Below, piece by piece: positions 1-8,367 of a DNA stretch of 64,000 bases. Source of the DNA: Enterobacter sp. Ag1. GTDB lineage: Bacteria > Pseudomonadota > Gammaproteobacteria > Enterobacterales > Enterobacteriaceae. The notes under the pieces are model-generated. The model ran no database searches, was not told the origin of the DNA, and worked only from the letters and a program-made list of their open reading frames with translations. The translations under genes were made by a program, and so were the position numbers. Each line of letters opens with the position of its first letter. Positions within the stretch are counted from its first letter, which is position 1. The DNA lies in the NCBI GenBank assembly GCA_000277545.1, contig AKXM01000005.1:62001-126000 (forward strand), in the 5' to 3' direction.

Positions 1-1
1 T

Positions 2-589
2 CGTGTCTTAATCTGGTTTACCCTGAGTACCGTATTTGCGTGGGTGGTGATGGGGCGTTTCTCTGACTACCTGCCGCTCTGGTTCTTAACCAGCATGGGC
101 AAGCCCGAAGCAATGCGCTTTGTTTCGGTGCTCATTAGCTGTAATTCTCTGACGGTGATACTGCTTCAATATCCTGTCAGCCTCTGGCTGCTGCATCGCA
201 GGCTGTTAATTAAACTGATTGTGGTGGGCTTTGCCCTGCTGGCGGCCGCTATTACTGCGATGGGCGAGCTGGATACGCTGCCGGGGCTGTGTGTGGCGAT
301 GTTTGTTTTCAGCCTGGGTGAAATTATTCTGATCCCCAGTGAATACATCTACATCGACGACATCGCGCCTGAGGCGCTGAAGGCCAGCTATTATGGGGCA
401 CAAAATCTCTCCTCACTGGGCAGTAGCCTGGGGCCAATGGTGTTCTCTTTAGGGCTGATGGCCGGGCTGGACAGAGGGATATTTTTGCTGATGGGCGCGC
501 TTTGCCTGGCCGGTATGCTGCTGGCGCTTTACAGCGAAAGAGTGCGTCTTCGGCAGGCGCCGGGCACGCTCACCGCAGGCTGTAGTTGA
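2..589 (+). CDS. MFS transporter, C-terminal part (cut by window start)
   Basis: The reading frame is open from the first bases and ends at TGA 587-589, so only about the last 195 residues of a major facilitator superfamily protein are visible. It contains several hydrophobic helices (for example around the segments VSVLISCNSLTVILLQYPVS and GLCVAMFVFSLGEIILIP) and the loop DIAPEALKASYYGAQNLSSL, which fits the helix 10-11 region of 12-helix drug-efflux MFS proteins. The N-terminal half and the MFS signature loop lie outside the window, so the substrate cannot be guessed. The next gene, zinT, has its own Zur-controlled promoter, so co-transcription is unlikely to matter. The MFS call is firm and the subfamily is unknown. 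Confidence 0.8.
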   Translation, partial: RVLIWFTLSTVFAWVVMGRFSDYLPLWFLTSMGKPEAMRFVSVLISCNSLTVILLQYPVSLWLLHRRLLIKLIVVGFALLAAAITAMGELDTLPGLCVAMFVFSLGEIILIPSEYIYIDDIAPEALKASYYGAQNLSSLGSSLGPMVFSLGLMAGLDRGIFLLMGALCLAGMLLALYSERVRLRQAPGTLTAGCS

Positions 590-595
590 TTTCGT

Positions 596-619
596 GATTT
601 GTTATGTTATAACGTTTTC
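596..619. promoter_or_regulatory. Zur box upstream of zinT
   Basis: A near-palindromic AT-rich site with core TGTTATgtTATAACgTTT matches the enterobacterial Zur operator (GAAATGTTATAnTATAACATTTC) at most positions. It lies 33 bases before the zinT start. Zur is the zinc-responsive repressor, and zinT is a classical Zur target, so the site and gene support each other. Binding is inferred from the match. Confidence 0.8.
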
Positions 620-651
620 TTTTTCGTGTAAGGAATACACAGGGGAACAGT

Positions 652-1296
652 ATGATCATGAAAAAATCGGCGTTTATTCTGGGCATGGGCGTGTTACTGG
701 CGAGCCATCAGGCGCTGGCGCACGGCCACCATCACGGCAAACCGCTCACGGAAGTGGAACAAAAGGCGAGCGAAGGGATCTTTGACGACGTTAACGTGAA
801 AGATCGCGCGCTGTCCGACTGGGACGGGATCTGGCAGTCGGTCAATCCCCTGCTGCTCAGCGGCGACCTCGATCCGGTGCTGGAGAAAAAAGCCAAAAAG
901 AGCGGCAAAAGTGTGGCGGAGTATCGGGCGTATTATCAAAAGGGCTATGCGACTGACGTGGAGATGATAGGGATTGAAAATAATGTCATCGAGTTTCACG
1001 TCGGCAAAGCGGTGCAAAGCTGTCATTACGACTACGCCGGGCATAAAATCCTGACCTATGCCTCGGGAAAGAAGGGCGTTCGCTACCTGTTTGAGTGCAA
1101 AGATGCGCAGTCCAAAGCGCCAAAGTTCGTGCAGTTTAGCGACCACATCATCGCCCAGCGCCAGTCGCAGCATTTCCATATCTTTATGGGGAGCGAATCA
1201 CAAGATGCTTTGCTGAAAGAGATGGACAACTGGCCGACGTATTACCCGTACAACATGACCAAAGCGCAGGTTGTGGACGAGATGCTGCATCACTAA
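652..1296 (+). CDS. zinT: Periplasmic metal-binding protein ZinT
   Basis: This is a 214-residue secreted protein of the ZinT/YodA family. It binds zinc or cadmium in the periplasm and hands zinc to the ZnuABC importer under zinc starvation. The first 23 or so residues form a signal peptide ending at ...QALA. The mature protein begins with the histidine-rich HGHHHGK metal-binding tail, and the lipocalin-like domain carries the HFHIF histidines near residue 173. Two starts are possible: ATG 652, with AGGGGAA about 5 bases upstream, or the in-frame ATG 658. The first fits the ribosome site better. The Zur box upstream and the terminator immediately downstream make it a single-gene unit. Identification is firm. 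Confidence 0.95.
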   Translation: MIMKKSAFILGMGVLLASHQALAHGHHHGKPLTEVEQKASEGIFDDVNVKDRALSDWDGIWQSVNPLLLSGDLDPVLEKKAKKSGKSVAEYRAYYQKGYATDVEMIGIENNVIEFHVGKAVQSCHYDYAGHKILTYASGKKGVRYLFECKDAQSKAPKFVQFSDHIIAQRQSQHFHIFMGSESQDALLKEMDNWPTYYPYNMTKAQVVDEMLHH

Positions 1297-1304
1297 CAAT
1301 GTAA

Positions 1305-1330
1305 AAGGGCGGCCCGGTGGCCGCCTTATT
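1305..1330. terminator. Rho-independent terminator of zinT
   Basis: GGCGGCC (1308-1314) pairs with GGCCGCC (1319-1325) around a CGGT loop, flanked by A and T runs. It sits between the converging zinT and outer-membrane gene and could serve both strands. Confidence 0.75.
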
Positions 1331-1331
1331 G

Positions 1332-2015
1332 TTAGAACAGGTAGCGAGCACCCAGAGTGAACTCGCTGGAGGCCAGGCGAGCTTTCATCTGCTCATCCTT
1401 CAGGCCGCGCACGTTCCCGAAGGTGTTATAGCCGCTTTCCACTTTCCCCATATCCACGTAGCGATAGCCCACGTCGAAACTCAGGCGAGCGATCGGTGAG
1501 TAGCTGATGCCCGCGCCCAACGAATAAGCGAGATTGTTTTGCGTGCTGTCGGCGTATTCACGGGCGGCGTTGCCCTGCCAGCCACCGGCCTTCACTTTCG
1601 CAATACCTAAGCCAGCGGTGCCAAACAGCGACAAGCCATAGCCAATGTCGTAATCGCGATAGACGTTCAGCATCAGCCGCTCGGTGTTCAGCTTCAGGTG
1701 GTTCAGGCTGGTCGGGAAGGCGGTTGAGCCGCTGGTAAATTCAGTTTTCTGGCGGAAAGTGTATTCTCCTTCGGTGCGCCAGCCGTTGCCGTACTGGTAG
1801 CCAGCCGCCAGTGACGCGCCGCCGAGCCTGTCTTTCTCTTTACCGCCAACAAACTGGCCGACGCCGGGACGGCTGCTGGTGTCCTGGTCACTGGCGCGCT
1901 GCTCGCTGTGTACATATTTCGCCGAAGCGTAGTAGCCTTCATCGCTGGTGGCTGCGGCGGCATGGCCTGCGCTCAGCAGAAGCGCCAGCGTCAGTAAGCT
2001 TTTCTTGTCATGCAT
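1332..2015 (-). CDS. Outer-membrane beta-barrel protein (OmpX/opacity-like)
   Basis: The product is 227 residues, with a signal peptide (MHDKKSLLTLALLLSAGHAAA) and an aromatic-alternating, glycine-rich mature part ending in ...GARYLF. The terminal phenylalanine is the typical outer-membrane assembly signal. Amphipathic strands recur (GYYASAKYVHSE, LGGASLAAGYQYGNGW, RLSFDVGYRYVDMG), consistent with an 8-stranded OMP_b-brl type barrel. AGGAG stands 6 bases before ATG 2015. It is the second gene of an operon, 18 bases after the HbpS/GlcG-like gene, and ends at the zinT terminator. Its ligand is unknown. A role with the upstream haem- or small-molecule-binding protein is only suggested by the arrangement. 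Confidence 0.75.
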   Translation of the reverse strand: MHDKKSLLTLALLLSAGHAAAATSDEGYYASAKYVHSEQRASDQDTSSRPGVGQFVGGKEKDRLGGASLAAGYQYGNGWRTEGEYTFRQKTEFTSGSTAFPTSLNHLKLNTERLMLNVYRDYDIGYGLSLFGTAGLGIAKVKAGGWQGNAAREYADSTQNNLAYSLGAGISYSPIARLSFDVGYRYVDMGKVESGYNTFGNVRGLKDEQMKARLASSEFTLGARYLF

Positions 2016-2033
2016 GTCCTGCTCCTTGTGGTG

Positions 2034-2531
2034 TTATCCCGCGTTCAGTTCTTTCTCAATATTGTTTAAGCCTGCCAGGGCACAGGCCTGATCCAGATGG
2101 CCGCCCGGTGCGCCGCCGACGCCGACCGCGCCAATCACCTGTTCACCCGACTTCACCGGCACGCCGCCCGCCAGCAGCAGGAAGCCTGGAATATCACGCA
2201 GGTTGGCCGCGCCCGCATTGGACTGGGAACCCTTCATCACGTTGTCGGTTGGGTTTTTGGTGGTCAGCGAGGTGAAGGCCTTCATGCGGCTGGCTTCCAC
2301 GGTATGCGGCCCGGCGTTGTCCATGCGCTTCATCACCAGCGGCGTGCCTGAACGATCGACTACGGTGACCGCCACGTTGTAGTTGTCTTTGGCACAGGCC
2401 TGAAGGACGTTTTGCGCCAGCTTATCGGCGAGGTCGAGGGAGATGTTTTTTTGGCTCAGTACGCCGGTGGCGGCGCTGGCCGTGGAGACAAGACCGCCCA
2501 GCAGCAGGGCGCTTAACAGAAGACGTTTCAT
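2034..2531 (-). CDS. Secreted HbpS/GlcG-family protein
   Basis: This 165-residue protein belongs to the GlcG/HbpS family (haem-degrading/haem-binding fold, formerly DUF336). The conserved blocks are visible: AVTVVDRSGTPLVMKRMDNA, then RMKAFTSL, IPGFLLLAGGVPVKSGEQVIGAVGVGGAPG and the final DQACALAGL. The start at 2531 (MKRLLLSALLLGG) is preferred over an in-frame ATG 33 bases upstream: GGAG lies about 7 bases before it and it begins a clean signal peptide ending at TASA. So this copy is periplasmic or secreted, unlike cytoplasmic GlcG. The outer-membrane barrel follows in the same operon. Haem binding is a family property and is not shown here. Confidence 0.75.
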   Translation of the reverse strand: MKRLLLSALLLGGLVSTASAATGVLSQKNISLDLADKLAQNVLQACAKDNYNVAVTVVDRSGTPLVMKRMDNAGPHTVEASRMKAFTSLTTKNPTDNVMKGSQSNAGAANLRDIPGFLLLAGGVPVKSGEQVIGAVGVGGAPGGHLDQACALAGLNNIEKELNAG

Positions 2532-2623
2532 GATGTTGCTCCAGAGTTGTTGGCTATGGGGCAATACTATGCAACGCGGAGATAGCGGGAAATTGGCGCG
2601 AACACCTAACTTTCCAGGTAGTT

Positions 2624-3241
2624 TTACTTAGTCTCTCTGGCGATGTCGCCGTAGGTTTTCAGCAGTTTGGGCAGCGAGTTGACTTCCAGTTTGGAGAAAA
2701 TATTGGCGCGGTGCGCTTCCACGGTGCGCGGCGACAGCGAACACAGCTGCGCGATCTCCTTACTGGAATAGCCCTGAATAAGCTGCTTCAGCATCTCTTT
2801 TTCCCGCGCGGTGAGCGTGGCTAGCTTTTCCTGTAGCGGCTGCCATTGCTGCCGGGCTTCAACTTTCGCTTTCTGTTGTTCCATTGCGGTACCCACGACC
2901 TCGAACAGCAGATCGGCATCAACCGGCTTGGTCAGGAACTCAAAGGCACCGTTCTTAAAGGCGCGGCGGCATAAATCGATGTTGCCGTGTCCGGTCATGA
3001 TAATCACCGGCAGCGCCAGGCCCTGCTGCGTCCACTCCTCCAGCAGCGTCAGCCCGGTTTTCCCTGGCATGCGGATATCGAGCAGCATACAGCCGTCGAG
3101 CTGGCTTAAGTCACCGGTGTTTTGCTGAAACGCCTGGGCGCTGTCAAAAGCCAGGGTTTGCCAACCGACGGTGGCAAGCAGCAGACTCAGCGAGTCACGA
3201 ATGGCGGCGTCATCGTCAATCAGCCAGATACATGGTGCCAT
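2624..3241 (-). CDS. FixJ-family response regulator (LuxR-type output)
   Basis: The 205-residue regulator has a receiver domain (residues 1-120) with acidic pocket DDD at 9-11, phospho-acceptor Asp55 in CMLLDIRMPG, Thr83 and Lys105 in FLTKPVDAD. A LuxR-type helix-turn-helix follows at about 135-200 (LTAREKEMLKQLIQGYSSKEIA, RTVEAHRANIFSKL). This is the FixJ/TtrR/DctR architecture. Its start overlaps the stop of the sensor gene by one base (TAATG), so the two are translationally coupled. The pair lies directly downstream of fumarase and a dicarboxylate antiporter, which makes a C4-dicarboxylate or anaerobic role plausible. The regulon cannot be read from sequence. Confidence 0.85.
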   Translation of the reverse strand: MAPCIWLIDDDAAIRDSLSLLLATVGWQTLAFDSAQAFQQNTGDLSQLDGCMLLDIRMPGKTGLTLLEEWTQQGLALPVIIMTGHGNIDLCRRAFKNGAFEFLTKPVDADLLFEVVGTAMEQQKAKVEARQQWQPLQEKLATLTAREKEMLKQLIQGYSSKEIAQLCSLSPRTVEAHRANIFSKLEVNSLPKLLKTYGDIARETK

Positions 3242-4548
3242 TATTTCTCCTCATCCTTAAGCGGGAACCACAGGCGGAAGCAGGCTCCGCCCGCTGATGT
3301 GTTGCCGGCCTCAATGGTGCCGTTCAGGCGCTGTACCAGCGTGTCGGCGAGCGCCATCCCCAGCCCGACGCCCTGCGCTCGGGTGGTGAAGAACGGAATA
3401 AAGACCTGTTCCAGCGCCTCAGGAGAAAGCCCCGGCCCGCCGTCGGTTACCGTCAGCGCGATGCCGTTATTATCCGAGCTTGCCTCCAGGTGTACCCAGC
3501 CTGCGCCGTTGGTTTGTGCCTGAATCGCGTTGCTGGCGATGTTATGCAGGATTTGCTCAACCCACAGCGGCGGGGCGATGAGCGGCGGCAGGTCGTCGGC
3601 AAAATGGCTGGTGACGCGGATTTTGCTGTGGCTCAGTTCGTTATCCAACAGTTTGCACACGCGCTGCCAGAGCGACGGGAGATCGACCCGCTGGTGCTCG
3701 GCGCGTTCGCTGGTGAGCTTCTGGCGAAATTGGCTAAGCAGGCCGTCGATGCGCTTTATCTGCAGCACGGCGGCGTCCAGCAGTTCTGGTACCTGAGCCG
3801 GATTATCCTGTTTAATCAGCCGTACTGCTGCCTGGTTATAGCTCATGATGGCGCTCAGCGGCTGGTTCAGCTCGTGCACCATGCCGGCCGCCAATTCTCC
3901 CATGGTATTGAGGCGCGTCAGTTCGGCGTAGCGGGCGCGCAGGTCGGCAATGTCCCGGCGGCGTTTGTTGGCCTGATATTGCGTCAGCAAGTAGATCGCC
4001 AGCGCCCAAAACAGCGCCGGGGATGCTATCAGCCACCAGGGCAGTTTCGCCCATGCCGGGCTGTCGCTGGCCGAAACTAAAAACGGCTGCGTCGGGCTGG
4101 CGACGGTTTTATCCCACTGCCAGTAACCCTTGTTGGCGGTGCCCTGTTCGCAAAGAAGAGTGTTATTCCAGCTGATGCTGAGGTGTTGAAACGTCTTTTT
4201 CTCGCCCAGCGTGTCGAGCAGCGTCGGGAGATCGATCAGCAGCGAGAGGTTAGGGCGGTTCAGCCAGTAGCGGCCATTGGCTTCTGGCACAATCGCCAGG
4301 CGAGGCTCCGGGTTGTCATGCCGTCGCCACTCGACGATCTGCGGCAGAATGTGCTGCACCTCAACGGCGTTTTGGCTGACGGGCAGCAGAGGAATGATGG
4401 CATCGTGCTGGGACAGCTTAACCGTGATTTCGCGGTAAAGAATGCGGAAGTCGGCGGATTTATCTTCGTACTGCTGCTGTAAAAACCAGGCGCCAAGTCC
4501 CGCACAGCTAAGCAGCGTGAGCAGTAGCCAGCTGATTATCCTTAACAT
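3241..4548 (-). CDS. Membrane sensor histidine kinase, FixL/DctB-like
   Basis: The 435-residue kinase has membrane helices at about 4-24 and 168-190, enclosing a roughly 143-residue periplasmic sensor domain. The phospho-acceptor H-box is MVHELNQPLSAI with His225, the form typical of the DctB/FixL/TtrS group. N, G1 and G2 ATP-binding boxes follow (NIASNAIQAQ, DGGPGLSP, GVGLGMALADTLV). It forms an operon with the FixJ-type regulator that overlaps its stop codon. A strong terminator between it and fumB argues that it has its own promoter, although none stands out in the 110-base gap. The ligand is not known. Location suggests a dicarboxylate, which is an inference. Confidence 0.85.
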   Translation of the reverse strand: MLRIISWLLLTLLSCAGLGAWFLQQQYEDKSADFRILYREITVKLSQHDAIIPLLPVSQNAVEVQHILPQIVEWRRHDNPEPRLAIVPEANGRYWLNRPNLSLLIDLPTLLDTLGEKKTFQHLSISWNNTLLCEQGTANKGYWQWDKTVASPTQPFLVSASDSPAWAKLPWWLIASPALFWALAIYLLTQYQANKRRRDIADLRARYAELTRLNTMGELAAGMVHELNQPLSAIMSYNQAAVRLIKQDNPAQVPELLDAAVLQIKRIDGLLSQFRQKLTSERAEHQRVDLPSLWQRVCKLLDNELSHSKIRVTSHFADDLPPLIAPPLWVEQILHNIASNAIQAQTNGAGWVHLEASSDNNGIALTVTDGGPGLSPEALEQVFIPFFTTRAQGVGLGMALADTLVQRLNGTIEAGNTSAGGACFRLWFPLKDEEK

Positions 4549-4608
4549 GTGAAGTCCTTGCGTTGGCGTTGGCTGAAATGTGGCCTCAGTATGGGGTAAC
4601 TTTGGGGC

Positions 4609-4638
4609 AAAAAAAAGCGGGCACCGTAGCGCCCGCCT
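4609..4638 (-). terminator. Terminator of the antiporter-fumarase operon
   Basis: GCGGGC (4617-4622) pairs with GCCCGC (4631-4636). On the minus strand it is followed by eight T residues (4616 to 4609), a textbook intrinsic terminator about 22 bases after the fumarase stop. Confidence 0.85.
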
Positions 4639-4659
4639 TATTATCAGTATTCACTGAAA

Positions 4660-6309
4660 TCAGTGCTTGTTACAGCCCGCGCACTGTTTGTTCTGGATCT
4701 GCTGGAAGAAGTCGTTGCCTTTGTCATCCACCAGGATAAACGCCGGGAAGTCTTCCACTTCGATTTTCCAGATAGCTTCCATACCCAGCTCAGGGTATTC
4801 CACCAGTTCAAGGCTCTTGATGCTGTTTTGCGCCAGCACCGCCGCCGGGCCACCGATGCTGCCGAGGTAGAAGCCGCCGTGTTTGTGGCAGGCGTCGGTC
4901 ACTGGCTTGCTGCGGTTGCCTTTGGCCAGCATGATCATGCTGCCGCCGTTGGCCTGCAGCTGGTCCACGTAGGAGTCCATGCGGCCTGCCGTGGTTGGGC
5001 CCAGGGAACCGGAAGCGTAACCTTCCGGCGTTTTAGCCGGGCCAGCGTAGTAGATCGGGTGATCTTTCACGTACTGCGGCAGCGCTTCGCCGTTATCGAG
5101 GCGTTCTTTGAGCTTCGCGTGGGCGATGTCGCGTGCCACGATGATGGTGCCGCTAAGCGACAGGCGAGTGGACACCGGGAAGTCGGACAGCTGCGCGAGG
5201 ATCTCTTTCATCGGGCGGTTCAGGTTCACTTTCACCGCTTCGCCTTCTCCGGCCTGGCGCAGCTCTTCCGGGATGTATTTGCCCGGATTGCTTTCCAGCT
5301 TCTCAATCCAGATGCCGTCTTTGTTGATTTTCGCCTTGATGTTGCGGTCGGCGGAGCAGGAGACGCCCATGCCGATTGGGCAGGATGCGCCGTGGCGTGG
5401 CAGACGAACGACGCGGATATCGTGGGCGAAGTATTTGCCGCCGAACTGCGCGCCCAGGCCAAGCTCCTGCGCTTCTTTCAGCAGCTCTTGCTCAAGCTGC
5501 ACGTCGCGGAACGCCTGGCCGTGCTCGTTACCTTCGGTTGGCAGGCCGTCGTAGTAGTGGGTCGACGCCAGCTTCACGGTTTTCAGCGTGGATTCTGCGG
5601 AGGTGCCGCCAATCACAAACGCGACGTGATACGGCGGACAGGCTGCGGTGCCCAGCGTGCGCATTTTCTCCACCAGGTAATTTTTCAGCTTCGCCGGGGT
5701 GATCAGTGCTTTAGTTTCCTGATACAGATAGGTTTTGTTGGCAGAACCGCCGCCTTTGGCGACGCACAGGAATTTATATTCATCGCCGTCCACGCTGTAG
5801 AGGTCAATTTGTGCAGGCAGGTTGGTGCCGGTGTTCACCTCTTTGTACATATCCAGCGCGGCGTTCTGGGAGTAGCGCAGGTTATCTTCGATGTAGGTGT
5901 TGTACACGCCCTGAGACAGCGCCGCTTCATCGCCACCGCCGGTCCAGACGCGCTGGCCTTTTTTGCCCATGATGATGGCGGTGCCGGTATCCTGGCAGGT
6001 CGGCAGAATGCCCTTGGCCGAGATGTCTGAGTTACGCAGGAACTGCAGCGCGACGTACTTATCGTTTTCGCTGGCTTCCGGGTCGCTCAGGATATCCGCC
6101 ACCTGCTGCTGGTGCGCCGGACGCAGCATAAACGCCGCATCGTGAAACGCCTGCTGAGCGAGCAGGGTCAGCGCCTGTGGCTCAACTTTAAGGATGGACT
6201 GGCCTTCAAATTCGCTGACGGAAACGTGGTCGCGGGTTAACAGGTAATATTCGGTGTCGTCATGCGCCAGCGGGAAGGGATTTTGGTAAACAAAAGGTTT
6301 GTTCGACAT
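4660..6309 (-). CDS. fumB: Class I fumarate hydratase (FumA/FumB type, 4Fe-4S)
   Basis: At 549 residues it aligns end to end with the E. coli iron-sulfur fumarases FumA/FumB, with long identical blocks such as [37 protein letters not shown] and the C-terminal CAGCNKH. It interconverts fumarate and malate in the cytoplasm and is oxygen-sensitive. FumA and FumB are about 90 percent identical to each other, so the symbol fumB rests on context: it lies downstream of a dicarboxylate antiporter in an FNR-type operon, next to fumarate reductase. GGAGT precedes ATG 6309. The gap to the antiporter (6310-6364) holds a hairpin that may lower readthrough. The function is certain; the A/B paralogue assignment is not. 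Confidence 0.93.
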   Translation of the reverse strand: MSNKPFVYQNPFPLAHDDTEYYLLTRDHVSVSEFEGQSILKVEPQALTLLAQQAFHDAAFMLRPAHQQQVADILSDPEASENDKYVALQFLRNSDISAKGILPTCQDTGTAIIMGKKGQRVWTGGGDEAALSQGVYNTYIEDNLRYSQNAALDMYKEVNTGTNLPAQIDLYSVDGDEYKFLCVAKGGGSANKTYLYQETKALITPAKLKNYLVEKMRTLGTAACPPYHVAFVIGGTSAESTLKTVKLASTHYYDGLPTEGNEHGQAFRDVQLEQELLKEAQELGLGAQFGGKYFAHDIRVVRLPRHGASCPIGMGVSCSADRNIKAKINKDGIWIEKLESNPGKYIPEELRQAGEGEAVKVNLNRPMKEILAQLSDFPVSTRLSLSGTIIVARDIAHAKLKERLDNGEALPQYVKDHPIYYAGPAKTPEGYASGSLGPTTAGRMDSYVDQLQANGGSMIMLAKGNRSKPVTDACHKHGGFYLGSIGGPAAVLAQNSIKSLELVEYPELGMEAIWKIEVEDFPAFILVDDKGNDFFQQIQNKQCAGCNKH

Positions 6310-6325
6310 AGCTCGTTACTCCATA

Positions 6326-6360
6326 AAAATAAACCGCCGGAGGTTGCCCTCCAGCGGCTT
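6326..6360 (-). terminator. Intra-operon hairpin, partial terminator
   Basis: CCGCcGGAGG (6334-6343) and CCTCCaGCGG (6348-6357) form a stem with one mismatch. The minus-strand transcript then reads TTTATTTTTA. It lies between the antiporter and fumarase genes, so it probably attenuates rather than ends transcription. It could also protect the upstream mRNA end. Confidence 0.55.
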
Positions 6361-6364
6361 TAAA

Positions 6365-7876
6365 TCAGAACATCAGGGACATCCACGGATAACCAATCAC
6401 CAGCAGCGCGGCCAGGAACAGGCCACCGAAGATGGTGCCCAGGCGCCAGTAATCTTTAGTTGGCAGGTAGCCGCTACCGTAGTAGATAGGGCTTGGGCCG
6501 GTGCCGTATGGAGTGATGATGCCCATGATACCCAGCGAGGTCACCATCAGCAGACAGAACACTTCCATATTCATGCCCGGAATGGTGGAGGCGATGGTCA
6601 GCATCGCTGGCAGCAGCGCGGTGGTGTGCGCGGTGGTGCTCGCAAACAGGTAGTGCAGCAGGTAGAACGCCAGCAGCAGGACAATGGTCGCGGTGCCTGG
6701 GGCGATACCGGTCATCAGCGCGCCGCCTTCTTTACCCAGCCAGGAGATGAAGCCGGTAGAAGACAGGCCATCGGCCAGGGCAACCAGGGTGGCGAACCAG
6801 ACGAAGGTGTTCCACGCCGCTTTGTTATTGGTGATGTCGTTCCAGTTCAGAACGCCGGTCCACAGCATCAGCACGATAACCAGCAGGGCCGCAAGCGCAG
6901 GTTCAATCCAGCTTGCCGCGAAGATCCACATCACCAGCGCGGAGCAGACGAACACCAGCAGCAGGATTTCGTTGCGGGACAGTTTGCCCAGTTTTTCCAG
7001 TTCACGGCTCGCCCATTTTGGCACTTCGTCGTTCACTTTCACTTCAGGCGGGTAGAGCCAGTAAGCCAGCAGCGGCATGGTCAGCAGTAACAGCAGGCCC
7101 AGCGGCAGGAAGGCGAGGAACCACATGCCCCAGGAGATGTTGATGCCAACGATGCTTTTCACCAAAGCCAGTGCCAGCAGGTTAGGGGCCAGCGCAGAGA
7201 GGAACATTGAGCTGGTGATACAGGCTGCGGTGATAGCCACCCACATCAGGTAAGAACCGATTTTACGCGCGCTTGGGTCGTTAGGTTTTGAGCCATACAG
7301 CGGCGGCAGGTTAGCGATAATCGGGTAGATGGTCCCGCCGCTGCGTGCGGTGTTGGACGGGGTAAACGGTGCCAGCAGCAGGTCGGCGAAAGCAATGGCG
7401 TAGCCCAGCGTCAGGCTGCGGCGGCCAAGGTATTTCACCAGAATCAGCGCCAGTCGGCGGCCAAACTGGGTCTTATCGTAACCGGCAGCAAACATAAATG
7501 CGCCGAAGATAAGCCAGACGGTGGAGTTCCCGAAGCCGCTGACCGCCCATTTAAAGGAGGCTCCCGCCAGCTTGAATTTCGGGTCGGCCATTTGCTCCGG
7601 GCTGAACAGCAGCCACTGACTGCCGAGCGAAATGACGACGATCCCGGTCAGGCCGATAACGGCGCCCGGCAGCGGTTCGAAGATAAGCCCAACGATAACG
7701 CCGACGAAGACAGCGAAGAAGTGCCAGGCGTACGGCGGCAGGCCGTCTGGGACCGGAACCAGCATCAGCAACAGCGCCACAATGATGGGCAGGGCCATCA
7801 TCAGCCAACGTTTGTTGTTGCCTGCTTTTTTATTGCTCTCTTTGAGCGGCGGTAGATTGGTGGTTATTACACTCAT
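6365..7876 (-). CDS. DASS-family dicarboxylate/tricarboxylate antiporter (CitT/TtdT-like)
   Basis: The 503-residue inner-membrane protein has roughly 12-14 hydrophobic helices and the divalent-anion:Na+ symporter (SLC13/DASS) signatures PFTPSNTARSGGTIYPI and GIITPYGTGPSPIYYGSGY. These occur in E. coli CitT (citrate/succinate) and TtdT (tartrate/succinate), both about 487 residues. It most likely exchanges an external organic acid (citrate, tartrate, malate or fumarate) for succinate. It is the first gene of an operon with fumarase and faces the fumarate reductase operon across a regulatory region with a perfect FNR site. The exact substrate cannot be told from sequence, so no symbol is given. 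Confidence 0.85.
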   Translation of the reverse strand: MSVITTNLPPLKESNKKAGNNKRWLMMALPIIVALLLMLVPVPDGLPPYAWHFFAVFVGVIVGLIFEPLPGAVIGLTGIVVISLGSQWLLFSPEQMADPKFKLAGASFKWAVSGFGNSTVWLIFGAFMFAAGYDKTQFGRRLALILVKYLGRRSLTLGYAIAFADLLLAPFTPSNTARSGGTIYPIIANLPPLYGSKPNDPSARKIGSYLMWVAITAACITSSMFLSALAPNLLALALVKSIVGINISWGMWFLAFLPLGLLLLLTMPLLAYWLYPPEVKVNDEVPKWASRELEKLGKLSRNEILLLVFVCSALVMWIFAASWIEPALAALLVIVLMLWTGVLNWNDITNNKAAWNTFVWFATLVALADGLSSTGFISWLGKEGGALMTGIAPGTATIVLLLAFYLLHYLFASTTAHTTALLPAMLTIASTIPGMNMEVFCLLMVTSLGIMGIITPYGTGPSPIYYGSGYLPTKDYWRLGTIFGGLFLAALLVIGYPWMSLMF

Positions 7877-7927
7877 AATGACACCGTTATAAGGAGTTAA
7901 GGATTCGTTTTATATTTCCGCTTACTT

Positions 7928-7947
7928 TAGTTTTTAAACTTACTTTA
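7928..7947. promoter_or_regulatory. Candidate regulator site, copy 1 (TAGTTTTTAAACT)
   Basis: A 13-base element TAGTTTTTAAACT (7928-7940), containing the symmetric AGTTT-TT-AAACT, recurs exactly near the opposite promoter (8355-8367). The following bases also agree (t/a AC t/g T). It lies 52 bases before the antiporter start. Both operons are expected targets of the DcuS/DcuR pair encoded 4 kb away, so DcuR is the natural candidate binder. That is an inference from the shared sequence only. Confidence 0.45.
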
Positions 7948-8030
7948 TTAATTAAACGCTCTTGGTTAGCGGTTGCGGAAATAGGTATTCATCGCTTTTT
8001 ATCGGCGGTGAATTAAATTTTATGGATAGT

Positions 8031-8036
8031 TATATA
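8031..8036 (-). promoter_or_regulatory. Candidate -10 of the antiporter-fumarase promoter
   Basis: TATATA on the minus strand would place transcription start near 8025. That puts the FNR site centre (8067.5) about 42 bases upstream, the spacing of class II FNR-activated promoters. The leader would be about 150 nt. Confidence 0.5.
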
Positions 8037-8060
8037 TTGCGCTTTCGGGGTATATGACAA

Positions 8061-8074
8061 TTGATCGAGATCAA
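8061..8074. promoter_or_regulatory. FNR binding site (perfect palindrome)
   Basis: TTGATCGAGATCAA matches the FNR consensus TTGATnnnnATCAA at every specified base. Its distance to the minus-strand -10 fits activation of the antiporter-fumarase operon without oxygen. It is 422 bases from the reductase start, so direct control of that operon from this site is less certain. Confidence 0.85.
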
Positions 8075-8354
8075 AAAAACAGATTCTGGTTATTCTTTTC
8101 GTAAAAAATAATAGTTCGTGTTTTAGCAGGGTTATTTACGGCGAAAAGTTATCAGTTTGATCATTAAAAAAGCGGCGCTCAGGTCATTTTTGATGTTTTT
8201 TGCTGACTCGATTCCGCTTGCCGCATGGTCTGGCGCGTGTTCACGGCGTGCATCCGGTAGGTAACTAAAATGTTATATTAATTTAATAAGCTGTTATCTT
8301 TTATATTTTAATTAATAACACGTTGTGGGTAATTGTGTTATTACGGTTCTTCAA

Positions 8355-8367
8355 TAGTTTTTAAACT
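8355..8367. promoter_or_regulatory. Candidate regulator site, copy 2 (TAGTTTTTAAACT)
   Basis: This is the second exact copy of the 13-base element, 129 bases before the fumarate reductase start and about 50 bases upstream of the start site implied by TATATT at 8400-8405. That is a usual place for an activator. A role for DcuR is inferred. Confidence 0.45.

Noticed and set aside
4663-6030. 455-codon open frame antisense to fumB
   Set aside because: It mirrors a highly conserved fumarase gene and has no recognisable domain.
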